Assembly (NCBI RefSeq): GCF_004216695.1
Contig: NZ_SGXC01000001.1
Coordinates: forward strand, 1,302,001-1,366,000
Length of the DNA: 64,000 bases
Source: Pigmentiphaga kullae
Lineage (GTDB): Bacteria > Pseudomonadota > Gammaproteobacteria > Burkholderiales > Burkholderiaceae_B
Direction of reading: 5' to 3'
Shown: positions 1 through 7,784 of the stretch, one piece after another
Layout of the letters: each line of letters opens with the position of its first letter
Numbering within the stretch: the stretch's first letter is position 1
Notes under the pieces: model-generated
Seen by the model: only the letters and a program-made list of their open reading frames with translations
The model's database searches: none
What the model was told of the DNA's origin: nothing
Program-made: the position numbers and the translations under genes

Positions 1-435
1 GAGACGGCGCTGTGCAGCCACTTCCATCGCGGCCATCGCATCTTCCTGGATACCCTGGGCGACGTGGACCGCGGCTATTTTCCCAGGACCGGACTGATCG
101 ACCGCCGGGGCAATCCACGGTTGGCTGGCCGGGCGCTGCGAAACCTGAACGGCGCGTTGTCGGAGCTGCCGCCCGTGCGGGCGCTGGACTGGCACGAGAC
201 CGCCGACGGCGTGCTGGGCGTCGCCCGCGCGGGCGACGCAGTGCTGCTGCTGCCGCTGCCGGAGGCGCCTGGCCGGGCCTGGCAAGGGATGATGCCGGGC
301 CGGCCGGACCGCTACCAGGGCTATCGCGTGGATCTCGGCACCGGCGCGCAGACCGAGGTGGAAGGGGACGCCGATCGTCCCATCCATTGCGAGGCCGGCG
401 AGCCGGCCATGTGGGTCCTGCGCCCGGTGCCCTGA
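1..435 (+). CDS. C-terminal part of an unidentified protein (5' truncated)
   Basis: An open frame enters at base 1 and stops at 433-435, giving the last 144 residues of a protein whose start lies outside the window. The visible part has a stretch with FLDTLGDVDRGYF and GLIDRRGNPR near its start, followed by a small beta-rich tail. The early motif resembles the closing strands of a TIM-barrel protein such as a glycoside-hydrolase-like fold, but I cannot name a family with confidence. Codon use matches the rest of the window. It lies 44 bp upstream of a Bug receptor on the same strand and may be co-transcribed with it. Function unknown. Confidence 0.6.
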   Translation, partial: ETALCSHFHRGHRIFLDTLGDVDRGYFPRTGLIDRRGNPRLAGRALRNLNGALSELPPVRALDWHETADGVLGVARAGDAVLLLPLPEAPGRAWQGMMPGRPDRYQGYRVDLGTGAQTEVEGDADRPIHCEAGEPAMWVLRPVP

Positions 436-479
436 ACACATCGCCACCCAGAATGTCTCGACTCACGAGGGAGAATGCC

Positions 480-1448
480 ATGATGTCCCGATTGTCCTGT
501 CTGACCGCGATCGTCCTGCTGTCGGCCCTTCAGCCGGCGGCGGCTCAGTCCTATCCCGCGCGGCCGCTGAAGGCCGTCGTTCCCTTTCCCGCGGGCGGCG
601 CCATCGATGTGGCGGCGCGGCTCGTCCTGGAAGGAATGGCCGCGTCGCTGGGTCAGCCCATCGTGGTCGAGAACAAGCCCGGCGCCTCGGGCAACATCGG
701 CACGCAGCAGGTCGCGCGCGCGCCGGCCGATGGCTATACCCTGCTGCTGGGCGCGGCGGTGAACACCGCCGTCAGCCCCGTCATGTACACGAAGCTCGAC
801 TACAGCGTCGACAAGGACCTGGCGCCGCTGGCCCAGTTCGGCAATGCCGCCAACCTGATCTACGTCCATCCGTCCTTCCCGGCCAGGACCCTGCCCGGCG
901 TGCTGGAGGAACTCAAGCGCCATCCCGGCAAGTACGCCTACGCGTCGCCCGGCAGCGGTACGACCGTCCACCTCACGATGGAGCTGCTCAGGGCGCGCCA
1001 GAACCTGGCCGTGCAGCACGTGCCGTTCAAGGGCAGCCCGGCGGCGATATCCGCGGTCGCGGGCGATCAACTGAAACTGGGCATAGACGCCGCGGGCCCC
1101 ACGCTGCCTTTCGTACAGGGCGAGCGCGTCGTCCCCGTGGCGGTGACGGCCTCGAAACGGCTGGCGGCCCTGCCCGATGTACCTACCTTCGCGGAAGCCG
1201 GCGTGAACGTCGCCCTGCCGTCGTCCTACCTGGGCTTCTACCTGCCCGCCGGCGTACCCGCGGGCATCGCCGAGCGCCTGGCGGCGGAGGTCGAGAAGGC
1301 CCTGGCGCGGCCCGAGGTCGCCGGCAAGCTGCGGCAACTGGGCGTCGAGCCCGAGTTCCTGGGCCCCCAGGCCTTCGCCGCCAAGGTCAAGCAGGAGCGG
1401 GCGATGTGGGCCGAGGCGGTCAAGTTGTCCGGGGCGACCATAGACTGA
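480..1448 (+). CDS. Bug/TctC family periplasmic solute receptor
   Basis: A 322-residue secreted receptor of the tripartite tricarboxylate transporter family (Bug proteins), periplasmic Venus-flytrap proteins that bind carboxylates or other small acids. A Sec signal peptide occupies about residues 1-23, ending near AAAQ. The typical YPARPLK start and the PFPAGG ligand-loop motif follow directly, and the later VENKPGASGN and APADGYTLL blocks are also family signatures. The start at 480 has a GAGGGAGA purine run six bases upstream; 483 is an alternative. The upstream frame is open, so longer ORF calls are artefacts. No TctA or TctB gene is nearby. It ends 3 bp from the convergent xthA. The ligand cannot be read from sequence. 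Confidence 0.9.
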   Translation: MMSRLSCLTAIVLLSALQPAAAQSYPARPLKAVVPFPAGGAIDVAARLVLEGMAASLGQPIVVENKPGASGNIGTQQVARAPADGYTLLLGAAVNTAVSPVMYTKLDYSVDKDLAPLAQFGNAANLIYVHPSFPARTLPGVLEELKRHPGKYAYASPGSGTTVHLTMELLRARQNLAVQHVPFKGSPAAISAVAGDQLKLGIDAAGPTLPFVQGERVVPVAVTASKRLAALPDVPTFAEAGVNVALPSSYLGFYLPAGVPAGIAERLAAEVEKALARPEVAGKLRQLGVEPEFLGPQAFAAKVKQERAMWAEAVKLSGATID

Positions 1449-1451
1449 GGC

Positions 1452-2249
1452 TCAGGCCAGCTTCCAGTCGTAGTCGACCGTCAGCGGCGCGTGGTCGGAG
1501 AACCGCTCTTCCTTGTAGATGGCCGCCGCCTTCGCCGTGCCGGCGATGCCCGGCGTGGCGATCTGGTAGTCGATGCGCCACCCCACGTTCTTGGCCCAGG
1601 CCTGGCCCCGGTTGCTCCACCAGGTATAGGCCTCGCCGGTGGTCTCCGGATGCAGCCGGCGGTACACGTCCACCCAGCCGATCTCGTCGAACACCTTGGT
1701 CAGCCAGGCGCGTTCCTCGGGCAGGAAGCCGCTGTTCTTCTGGTTGCTCTTCCAGTTCTTCAGGTCGATTTCCTGGTGCGCGATGTTCCAGTCGCCGCAG
1801 ATGACGAACTCGCGGCCGGTGTCGCGGTGTTCGTCCATCAGGCCCGTGAGCCAGGGCGCGAAGCGGTCCAGGAAACGGTATTTGGCCTGTTGGCGTTCGT
1901 CGCCGCTGCTGCCCGAGGGCAGGTAGGCGCTGACCACGGACAGGCCGGGCCAGTCGATGCGCAGGATGCGGCCCTCGGCGTCGAATTCTTCCTTGTCGAA
2001 GCCGACGATGACGGATTCGCAGGCGCGCTTCACGTAGGCGCCGACGCCGCTGTAACCCTTTTTCTGGGCCGGGAAGAAGTGCCCTTCGTAGCCCGGCGGG
2101 TGGCGCATGTCGTCGGTCAGGTCGGCGTCCTGGGCCTTCAGTTCCTGCAGGCAGACGACGTCGGCGCCGGTCGCGCCGAGCCAGGGGAAGAAGCCCTTGC
2201 GGGAAGCCGAACGGATACCGTTGAGGTTGATGGAAACGATGCGCAGCAA
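1452..2249 (-). CDS. xthA: Exodeoxyribonuclease III
   Basis: A 265-residue enzyme of the exonuclease III/AP endonuclease family, which cuts DNA 5' of abasic sites and removes 3' blocking groups in base-excision repair. Full length for the family. Visible active-site elements are N8-N10 in INLNG, the metal ligand E36 in QELK, Y109, D153 and N155 in GDWNIAH, D229 in RIDY, and the SDH motif at 251-253. It is a housekeeping gene between a Bug receptor and a marR gene. It reads convergently with the Bug gene, only 3 bp apart, and lies 66 bp downstream of marR on the same strand. No terminator is evident in that gap. Confidence 0.96.
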   Translation of the reverse strand: MLRIVSINLNGIRSASRKGFFPWLGATGADVVCLQELKAQDADLTDDMRHPPGYEGHFFPAQKKGYSGVGAYVKRACESVIVGFDKEEFDAEGRILRIDWPGLSVVSAYLPSGSSGDERQQAKYRFLDRFAPWLTGLMDEHRDTGREFVICGDWNIAHQEIDLKNWKSNQKNSGFLPEERAWLTKVFDEIGWVDVYRRLHPETTGEAYTWWSNRGQAWAKNVGWRIDYQIATPGIAGTAKAAAIYKEERFSDHAPLTVDYDWKLA

Positions 2250-2315
2250 GACCGGCTCCTGGAAAAAACGGATGACCGGCCGAATTCTACGCGGTGTGTC
2301 CGGGCGCCGCCGGGG

Positions 2316-2852
2316 TCAGTCCTGGTCGGGCGGGCCTTCCTCGTCATGGCAGGCGCGCCGCAGCTTGTGCAGCGTCCGGTACAGCACCTGCCGTTCTTCG
2401 TTGTCGAGCACGCGGATCATGGCGGCCTGGGCGCGCTGGGCGACCGGCATGGCGCGGTTGTACAGCGCCTGGCCGTCGGCCGAAAGCCGGCAGGTCAGCC
2501 CCCGGCGCGGCGAGCCGGCCACCGGTTCGAGGATGACGAGGCCGCGCGTCTCCAGCAGGCGCATGGCGCGGCTGACCAGCGATTTGTCGGTTTCCGACCG
2601 TGTGACCAGTTCCGAGAAGGGCAGGCATTGCGCCTCGGCCACCACCGACAGCATGCGCCATTCGGCCATGGTCAATCCGAACTGGTCGGAATAGGGCAGG
2701 GTCACGACCCGGCGCAGCGAGTTGCCGGTGCGGACCACCAGCGTGGTGATGAAGTCGTCCACGGACAGGCCGGTGCCCTGTTCGTCGATGTCCGTCCAGG
2801 GGTCGCCGCCGGTGGACGGGGTACGCGGGGGGGACTTTTTTTTCGGGGGCAT
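2316..2852 (-). CDS. MarR family transcriptional regulator
   Basis: A 178-residue winged-helix regulator of the MarR family. The DNA-binding part spans roughly residues 55-125: LTMAEWRMLSVV, then a recognition helix in SETDKSLVSRAMRLL and a wing containing SPRRG. The N-terminus is unusually basic and proline-rich (MPPKKKSPPRTP) and is encoded by an A8 run next to a C7 run. The gene is divergent from the Bug/molybdenum-hydroxylase operon across a 251-bp gap holding a perfect 16-bp palindrome, the usual symmetry of a MarR operator. It probably represses that operon until an aromatic or heteroaromatic effector binds. The effector is unknown. Confidence 0.9.
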   Translation of the reverse strand: MPPKKKSPPRTPSTGGDPWTDIDEQGTGLSVDDFITTLVVRTGNSLRRVVTLPYSDQFGLTMAEWRMLSVVAEAQCLPFSELVTRSETDKSLVSRAMRLLETRGLVILEPVAGSPRRGLTCRLSADGQALYNRAMPVAQRAQAAMIRVLDNEERQVLYRTLHKLRRACHDEEGPPDQD

Positions 2853-2977
2853 GGATGAGCTGGTTGGCGAGAGGGGGGACCGGCGTGGGACGGAGGATTA
2901 TTTCATAGTGCCCTGGACGTTATGTCTGAATGAATATTTCGAAATCCAAGGGAATTTTGTTCCGGCTTGTCAATCGG

Positions 2978-3004
2978 TACAATCTTAGTGTTGATGCATC
3001 AACA
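2978..3004 (+). promoter_or_regulatory. -10-like box and perfect 16-bp palindrome, probable MarR operator
   Basis: TACAAT at 2978-2983 is a good -10 hexamer. A weak TTTTGT at about 2955-2960 lies 17 bp upstream. Directly downstream, 2989-3004 reads TGTTGATGCATCAACA, a perfect 16-bp palindrome. A repressor bound here would cover the transcription start. It lies about 100 bp upstream of the Bug start and about 137 bp from the start of the divergent marR gene. Confidence 0.65.
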
Positions 3005-3030
3005 AGAAAAGTGGATGATCGCGTTTCCTA

Positions 3031-3055
3031 AGTGAACAGATGTTTCACTAGTGAA
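3031..3055. promoter_or_regulatory. Interlocked palindromes in the leader of the Bug/hydroxylase operon
   Basis: Three copies of one half-site are packed together. AGTGAA at 3031-3036 faces TTCACT at 3044-3049, and the latter runs into a perfect 12-bp palindrome TTCACTAGTGAA at 3044-3055. The half-site differs from the 2989-3004 palindrome, so a second regulator, or an RNA structure in the leader, is possible. It sits 49-73 bp before the Bug start codon. Confidence 0.45.
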
Positions 3056-3103
3056 TCGTTGCTTATACCTATCCGTACCCGATCGTCCCCTTCGGAGCCA
3101 GTG

Positions 3104-4090
3104 ATGAATCTCTATCGCCGCCAGATGCTTGCCGCCGCCATGGCGATCACCACCTGCTGTGCCGGCCTGGGCGTCGCCCAGGCGGCCGGCTATCCCGCCA
3201 AGCCGATCACCGTCATCGTGTCCTACCCCCCGGGCGGCGACACCGACGCCATCGCGCGCCTGTTCGCCGAAAAGCTGGGCGAGCGCCTGAAGCAGTCGGT
3301 CATCGTCGAGAACAAGGGCGGCGCCGGCGGCACGGTGGGCAACGGCTATGTCGGACGCGCCGCGCCCGACGGCTACACGCTGCTGTTCACGCCCAATCCG
3401 TTCACCACCGCGCCCATGGTGCTGGGCCTGTCGCCCGCCCAGAGCTACGACGTGCTGAACGGCTTCGAGCCCATCAACCAGACCGCCGTGCAGCCGCTGG
3501 TGCTGGTGGCCAATCCCAAGACCGGCTTCAAGACGGTGAAGGACATGATCGATGCCGCGAAATCCGGCAAGACGGTGTCCTACGCCACCCCGGGCGCGGG
3601 CTCGCCCATGCACGTGATCGCCGAATGGCTCAACCGCGAGGCCAAGGTGTCCATCCAGCACGTGCCCTACCGCGGCGTGGGCCCCTCGGTGACCGACGTC
3701 GTCGCCGGCCACGTCGATACCGCCTGGGTCACGCTGGGCCCGGTCTCGCAGTACTTCGCCACCGGCCGCCTGGTGCCGCTGGCCATCGGCGATGCCAAGC
3801 GGTCGCCGCTCGCGCCCAATATCCCGACCCTGGTCGAGTCCGGCTACAAGGACATCGTGGTGGGATCGTGGAACGGTTTCTTCGCGCCCAAGGGCACGCC
3901 CGCCGATGCCGTCAAGCTGCTGAACGGCCACCTGAACGAGATCCTGAAGCAGCAGGACGTGATCCAGAAGCTGGCCACCTACGGCGCATTTCCGCACGGC
4001 GGCGAACCCGCCGAACTCGGCCGCACCAATGCACGCGAGTATGAAGTGGTGGGCGGCATCATCAAGTCCCTGGGCATCAAGGCGCAGTAA
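3104..4090 (+). CDS. Bug receptor, first gene of the molybdenum-hydroxylase operon
   Basis: A 328-residue periplasmic receptor. The signal peptide ends near residue 27 (GVAQA), followed by YPAKPITVIVSYPPGG. The ATG at 3104 is chosen because GGAG lies at 3094-3097 and because it places a normal signal peptide at the N-terminus; the frame is open further upstream without secretion features. Downstream, 36 bp separate it from the molybdenum subunit gene, so it is very likely part of that operon. By context its ligand may be the substrate, or a product, of the hydroxylase. Family membership is sure; the ligand is inference. Confidence 0.92.
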   Translation: MNLYRRQMLAAAMAITTCCAGLGVAQAAGYPAKPITVIVSYPPGGDTDAIARLFAEKLGERLKQSVIVENKGGAGGTVGNGYVGRAAPDGYTLLFTPNPFTTAPMVLGLSPAQSYDVLNGFEPINQTAVQPLVLVANPKTGFKTVKDMIDAAKSGKTVSYATPGAGSPMHVIAEWLNREAKVSIQHVPYRGVGPSVTDVVAGHVDTAWVTLGPVSQYFATGRLVPLAIGDAKRSPLAPNIPTLVESGYKDIVVGSWNGFFAPKGTPADAVKLLNGHLNEILKQQDVIQKLATYGAFPHGGEPAELGRTNAREYEVVGGIIKSLGIKAQ

Positions 4091-4126
4091 GCCCGCCATG
4101 CAGGGACCGAGCAACAGGAGTTCAGG

Positions 4127-6439
4127 ATGAACGCATCCACACTGGGCAAGGCCATTCCCCAGGTCAATGCGCGTTCCAAGGTGTTGGGGCGCGCGCAATA
4201 TGCCGGCGATGTGAAGGTCGCCGGGATGCTGCATGGCAAGGTGCTGCGCAGTCCCTATCCGCATGCGCGCATCGTTCGCATCGACACTTCGGCGGCGCTT
4301 GCGCTGCCGGGCGTCAAGGCGGTGCTGACGGGCGCGGATGCGCCGCGCGCCATGTGGGGGGTGCATCACAAGGAGCGGCGCATCCTGGCCGAGGGCGTCG
4401 TGCGCTTCGCCGGGGAAGAAGTGGCCGCGGTTGCGGCCACGACCGAGGAGATCGCGCGCGATGCCCTTGACCTGATCTTGGTCGAGTACGAGGAACTGCC
4501 GGCCATCCTGACGCCCGAGGAGGCGCTGGATGAAGAAGCGCCCGGCGTGCATCCCGGCCGCAACAATGTCTCGCACGAGATCAAGTTTCATCTTGGCGAC
4601 GTGGATGCGGGGTTTGCCAAGGCGGATCTCGTCTACGAGGCGACATACGACTGCCATGCCCAGTACCCCGGGTATCTCGAACCCATGGCGACGGTGGCGA
4701 CCATCGATCCGGATGGACGCCTCCAGGTATGGACCTCCACGCAATCCATATTCCAGGCGCGGATGCGCCTCGCGGCGGCGCTCGAGATGCCCGTCTCGGA
4801 CATCCGTGTCATGCAGGCCACGACCGGGGGCGGCTTCGGCGGGAAGATGGTGGAGGACGCCAACAACCTGATCGCCGGCCTGCTGGCGGTCAAGACCGGC
4901 CGGCCCGTGCGGGTGGTGAACAACCGCCTGGAGGATTTTCTGGCCTGTTGTTCCAGCGTACCCGAGCGGATCACGTTGAAGCTGGGCATGGCCAAGGATG
5001 GCCGCATCGTCGCCAAGGACGTGCGCATCACTGCCGAATGCGGCGCCTACAGCGGCCTGACGGCGGAGGTGATGCACGTGACGGCGATGCGCAGCGACAA
5101 CATGCATCGCCTGGAGAACGTGCGCTCGCATGCGACGCTGGTCTATACCAACAACCCGCCGCATGGCGCGTTCCGAGGCTTCGGCGGCGCGCAGATGCAG
5201 TTCGCGCTCAACAGCCACATCCACATGATGGCTGAACAACTGGGACTGGATCCGGTGGAGATCCACAAGCTCAACGCGCACGAGGCGGGGGACACCTCGA
5301 TACATGGCTGGAAGATAGGCAGCACTGGTTTGCGAGAATGCATAGACCAGTGCATCGACGCCATCCAGTGGAAGGCCAAGCGCGCCGGCAAGGGTAATCA
5401 GGCCAGGGGCTCCAGGCCTCGCGGCGTCGGCATGGCCGCCGCGATGCACGTCAGCGGAAACCGCACCATCGGCAACTGGGACGGCTCGACGGTGATCGTC
5501 AAGATCAACGAGGACGGCCGCGCGGTGATCCACAGCGGCGAGTGCGACATGGGGCAGGGCGCCATGACCATGCTGAGCCAGGTCGTCGCCCATGAGTTGA
5601 ACATCCCCCTGGACCACGTGCACGTGGTCGCGCCGGATACCGACATTTCGCCGTACGCCATCGGCTCGCTGGCCTCGCGCGTGACGATCGCGGCCGGCAA
5701 TGCGGCCATTCTGGCCGCGCGCAAGGCACGCGAGGCGCTGATCGGGCTTGCCGCCACGAAGCTGGAGGTCCCGGTCGACGGCCTGGAGATCGTGGACGGC
5801 TTCATCCGCTCCCGGAACGCGCCCGACAAACGCGCCACCATCGCCGAAATCGCCAGGCTGCACATCTGGCGCCACGACGGCGAAGGCCTGCAGGTCAGCG
5901 CCACCTGGGATGCCAAGACCGTCATGCACGGCGACGTCCACGGCAACATCGCGCCGGCGCATTCGTACGCGGCGCAGGCCGTCGAGGTCGAGGTCGATAC
6001 CGAGACCGGCCGGGTCACGGTGCTGGATTCCTATGTGTCGGACGACTGCGGCAAGGCCTTCAACCCGCTGGCCGTCCACGGCCAGAGCAACGGCGCGGCG
6101 GCCCAGGCCATGGGCTGGGCGCTGTACGAGCAATTGCAGCTGGAGAACGGCAGGCTGGCCAACGGCAATTTCGCCGACTACAACATGCCCACCGCCGATT
6201 CCATTCCGCTGCTGCGCTCGGGCATCGTGGAATCGAACGATCCCAACGGACCTTATGGCGCCAAGGGCGCGAGCGAGACGGCCATCCTGCCGGGCGCGCC
6301 GGCCATCGCCAACGCGGTCTACGACGCCATCGGCGTGCGCATCACGGACCTGCCGATCACGCCCGAGAAGGTGCTGGCGGGCCTGCGCGCCTTGCGCCAG
6401 GCCGGCGAACAGGAACAAGGAGGCTCCCGCCATGCGTGA
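4127..6439 (+). CDS. Xanthine dehydrogenase family molybdopterin-binding subunit
   Basis: A 770-residue large subunit of a molybdenum hydroxylase, which inserts water-derived oxygen into a C-H bond of an aromatic, heteroaromatic or aldehyde substrate in the cytoplasm. The small domain begins with VLGRAQYAGDV. The cofactor motifs GGGFGGK at 234-240 and FRGFG from 349 are present. The general-base glutamate is E717 in GAKGASET. The N-terminal part resembles 4-hydroxybenzoyl-CoA reductase alpha subunits and related hydroxylases more than CO dehydrogenase; no CoxL active-site cysteine loop was seen. GGAG lies at about 4118. It overlaps the FAD-subunit gene by 8 bp. The substrate is unknown. Confidence 0.93.
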   Translation: MNASTLGKAIPQVNARSKVLGRAQYAGDVKVAGMLHGKVLRSPYPHARIVRIDTSAALALPGVKAVLTGADAPRAMWGVHHKERRILAEGVVRFAGEEVAAVAATTEEIARDALDLILVEYEELPAILTPEEALDEEAPGVHPGRNNVSHEIKFHLGDVDAGFAKADLVYEATYDCHAQYPGYLEPMATVATIDPDGRLQVWTSTQSIFQARMRLAAALEMPVSDIRVMQATTGGGFGGKMVEDANNLIAGLLAVKTGRPVRVVNNRLEDFLACCSSVPERITLKLGMAKDGRIVAKDVRITAECGAYSGLTAEVMHVTAMRSDNMHRLENVRSHATLVYTNNPPHGAFRGFGGAQMQFALNSHIHMMAEQLGLDPVEIHKLNAHEAGDTSIHGWKIGSTGLRECIDQCIDAIQWKAKRAGKGNQARGSRPRGVGMAAAMHVSGNRTIGNWDGSTVIVKINEDGRAVIHSGECDMGQGAMTMLSQVVAHELNIPLDHVHVVAPDTDISPYAIGSLASRVTIAAGNAAILAARKAREALIGLAATKLEVPVDGLEIVDGFIRSRNAPDKRATIAEIARLHIWRHDGEGLQVSATWDAKTVMHGDVHGNIAPAHSYAAQAVEVEVDTETGRVTVLDSYVSDDCGKAFNPLAVHGQSNGAAAQAMGWALYEQLQLENGRLANGNFADYNMPTADSIPLLRSGIVESNDPNGPYGAKGASETAILPGAPAIANAVYDAIGVRITDLPITPEKVLAGLRALRQAGEQEQGGSRHA

Positions 6440-7298
6440 TTTCGATTTCCTCGAGCCGGCATCGGTGGCCGAGGCCAGCCGCATGCTGGCGGACCTGGGC
6501 GAGGACTGCCGGGTCATGGCCGGCGGCACGGCGCTGATGCTGGCCATGCGCCAGCGCATGCTGGTGCCGTCGCACATCATCTCGGTCGCGCGCATCGAGG
6601 CCTTGCGCGGGATCCGTTTCGATCCCGTCGAAGGCCTGCGCATAGGCGCACTGGCGCGTCACACGGACGTGGCCGATTCGGCCGTCGTGAAGCAGCACTA
6701 CCCCATGCTGGCGGCCATGGCGGCCCAGGTCGCCAATCCCCAGGTGCGCAACCAGGGCACGCTGGGCGGCAACCTCTGCTATGCCGATCCTTCCACCGAC
6801 CCGCCCACCTGCCTGATGTCGCTGGGCGCGCGGGTGGTGCTGGGCAGCGCACGCGGCGAACGGGTGCTGTCCATCGAGGAGTTCCTGGTGGACTACTACG
6901 TCACCGCCATCGAACCCGACGAGATCGTCGTCGAGATCCGCGTGCCGGCGCCGCCCGCCGACTTCTCCGGCCTGTACACCCGCTTCCTGCGCACAGCCGC
7001 CGAGCACCGGCCGTTGATCGGCCTGTCGCTGGCCACGCGCCGCAGCGGCGGCACCTGCCGCGAGGCCGTCCTGGCCGTGGGCGCGTCCACGCCCATTCCC
7101 TGCCGCGTGCCCCGGGCGGAGCACTTCCTGGCCGGCAAGACCATCACGCCCGAGGTGGCCGCCGAGGCCGCGGACATCGTTGCGGCCGACATCCAGCCCG
7201 TTTCCGACGCTCGGGGCTCGGACGAATTCCGCCGCGACATGGTGCGGGTGGTCGCCAGGCGCACCATCGCCGGCCTGTACGGGCTGGCTACGGACTGA
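6432..7298 (+). CDS. FAD-binding medium subunit of the molybdenum hydroxylase
   Basis: A 288-residue FAD subunit carrying electrons between the iron-sulfur subunit and the acceptor. The first FAD motif is AGGT at 30-33. The second is RNQGTLGGNL at 106-115. The C-terminal CO-dehydrogenase flavoprotein domain follows, from about 180. It lacks the roughly 40-residue insert with a four-cysteine [4Fe-4S] site typical of 4-hydroxybenzoyl-CoA reductase, so a reductive role like that enzyme is unlikely. The start at 6432 lies inside the end of the preceding gene, with an AAGGAGG ribosome site just upstream. The gap to the next gene is 9 bp. Confidence 0.93.
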   Translation: MRDFDFLEPASVAEASRMLADLGEDCRVMAGGTALMLAMRQRMLVPSHIISVARIEALRGIRFDPVEGLRIGALARHTDVADSAVVKQHYPMLAAMAAQVANPQVRNQGTLGGNLCYADPSTDPPTCLMSLGARVVLGSARGERVLSIEEFLVDYYVTAIEPDEIVVEIRVPAPPADFSGLYTRFLRTAAEHRPLIGLSLATRRSGGTCREAVLAVGASTPIPCRVPRAEHFLAGKTITPEVAAEAADIVAADIQPVSDARGSDEFRRDMVRVVARRTIAGLYGLATD

Positions 7299-7307
7299 GG
7301 AAGCATC

Positions 7308-7784
7308 ATGAGCAAGCATCTGATCGAAGTCACCGTCAACGGTGAACAGCACGGCGCCGAGGTCCCCGCGCGCCGCATGCTGTCGGATTTCCTGCGGGAC
7401 GACCTGAACCTGACCGGCACCAAGCGCGGCTGCGAGACCGGCACCTGCGGCGCCTGCTCCGTGCTGGTGGACGGCGAGGTGGTCAAGTCCTGCCTGTCGT
7501 TGGCGGTGCAGGCCCATGGCCGCAGCATCACCACGGTGGAAGGCCTGGCCAAGGGCGAGGAACTTCATCCCCTGCAGCAGAGCTTCATGGAATGCGGCGG
7601 CCTGCAATGCGGCTACTGCACGCCGGGCATGCTGATGACTGCCTGCCACCTGCTCGAGCGCAACCCCCGGCCTACGGCCGACGAGGTCCGCGAAGGACTG
7701 AACGGCAACCTGTGCCGCTGCACGGGCTATGCCCAGATCGTCGAGTCCATCCTCGACGCTTCGGAGAAAATGCGTGGAAATTGA
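7308..7784 (+). CDS. [2Fe-2S] small subunit of the molybdenum hydroxylase
   Basis: A 158-residue iron-sulfur subunit with the normal two-domain layout. The plant-ferredoxin-like N-terminal cluster uses C42, C47, C50 and C62. The helical C-terminal cluster uses C101, C104, C136 and C138 (CGYC and CRC motifs). All eight ligands are present. Together with the two preceding genes this completes a functional three-subunit enzyme. Its stop overlaps the GTG start of the CoxG-like gene, indicating translational coupling. Confidence 0.95.
   Translation: MSKHLIEVTVNGEQHGAEVPARRMLSDFLRDDLNLTGTKRGCETGTCGACSVLVDGEVVKSCLSLAVQAHGRSITTVEGLAKGEELHPLQQSFMECGGLQCGYCTPGMLMTACHLLERNPRPTADEVREGLNGNLCRCTGYAQIVESILDASEKMRGN

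Noticed and set aside
2936-2945. Palindrome ATTTCGAAAT upstream of marR
   Set aside because: Only 10 bp and in AT-rich DNA where such symmetry arises easily; too weak to call an operator.
3979-4239. Possible small genes in other frames around operon joints
   Set aside because: Short frames of this kind occur throughout the window and lack start signals; coding is fully explained by the annotated genes.
2999-6643. A 1214-codon open frame on the minus strand opposite the molybdenum-hydroxylase genes
   Set aside because: It mirrors strongly coding plus-strand genes, has low-complexity His/Arg/Gly-rich translation and no recognisable motif. Long antisense frames are expected at this GC content.
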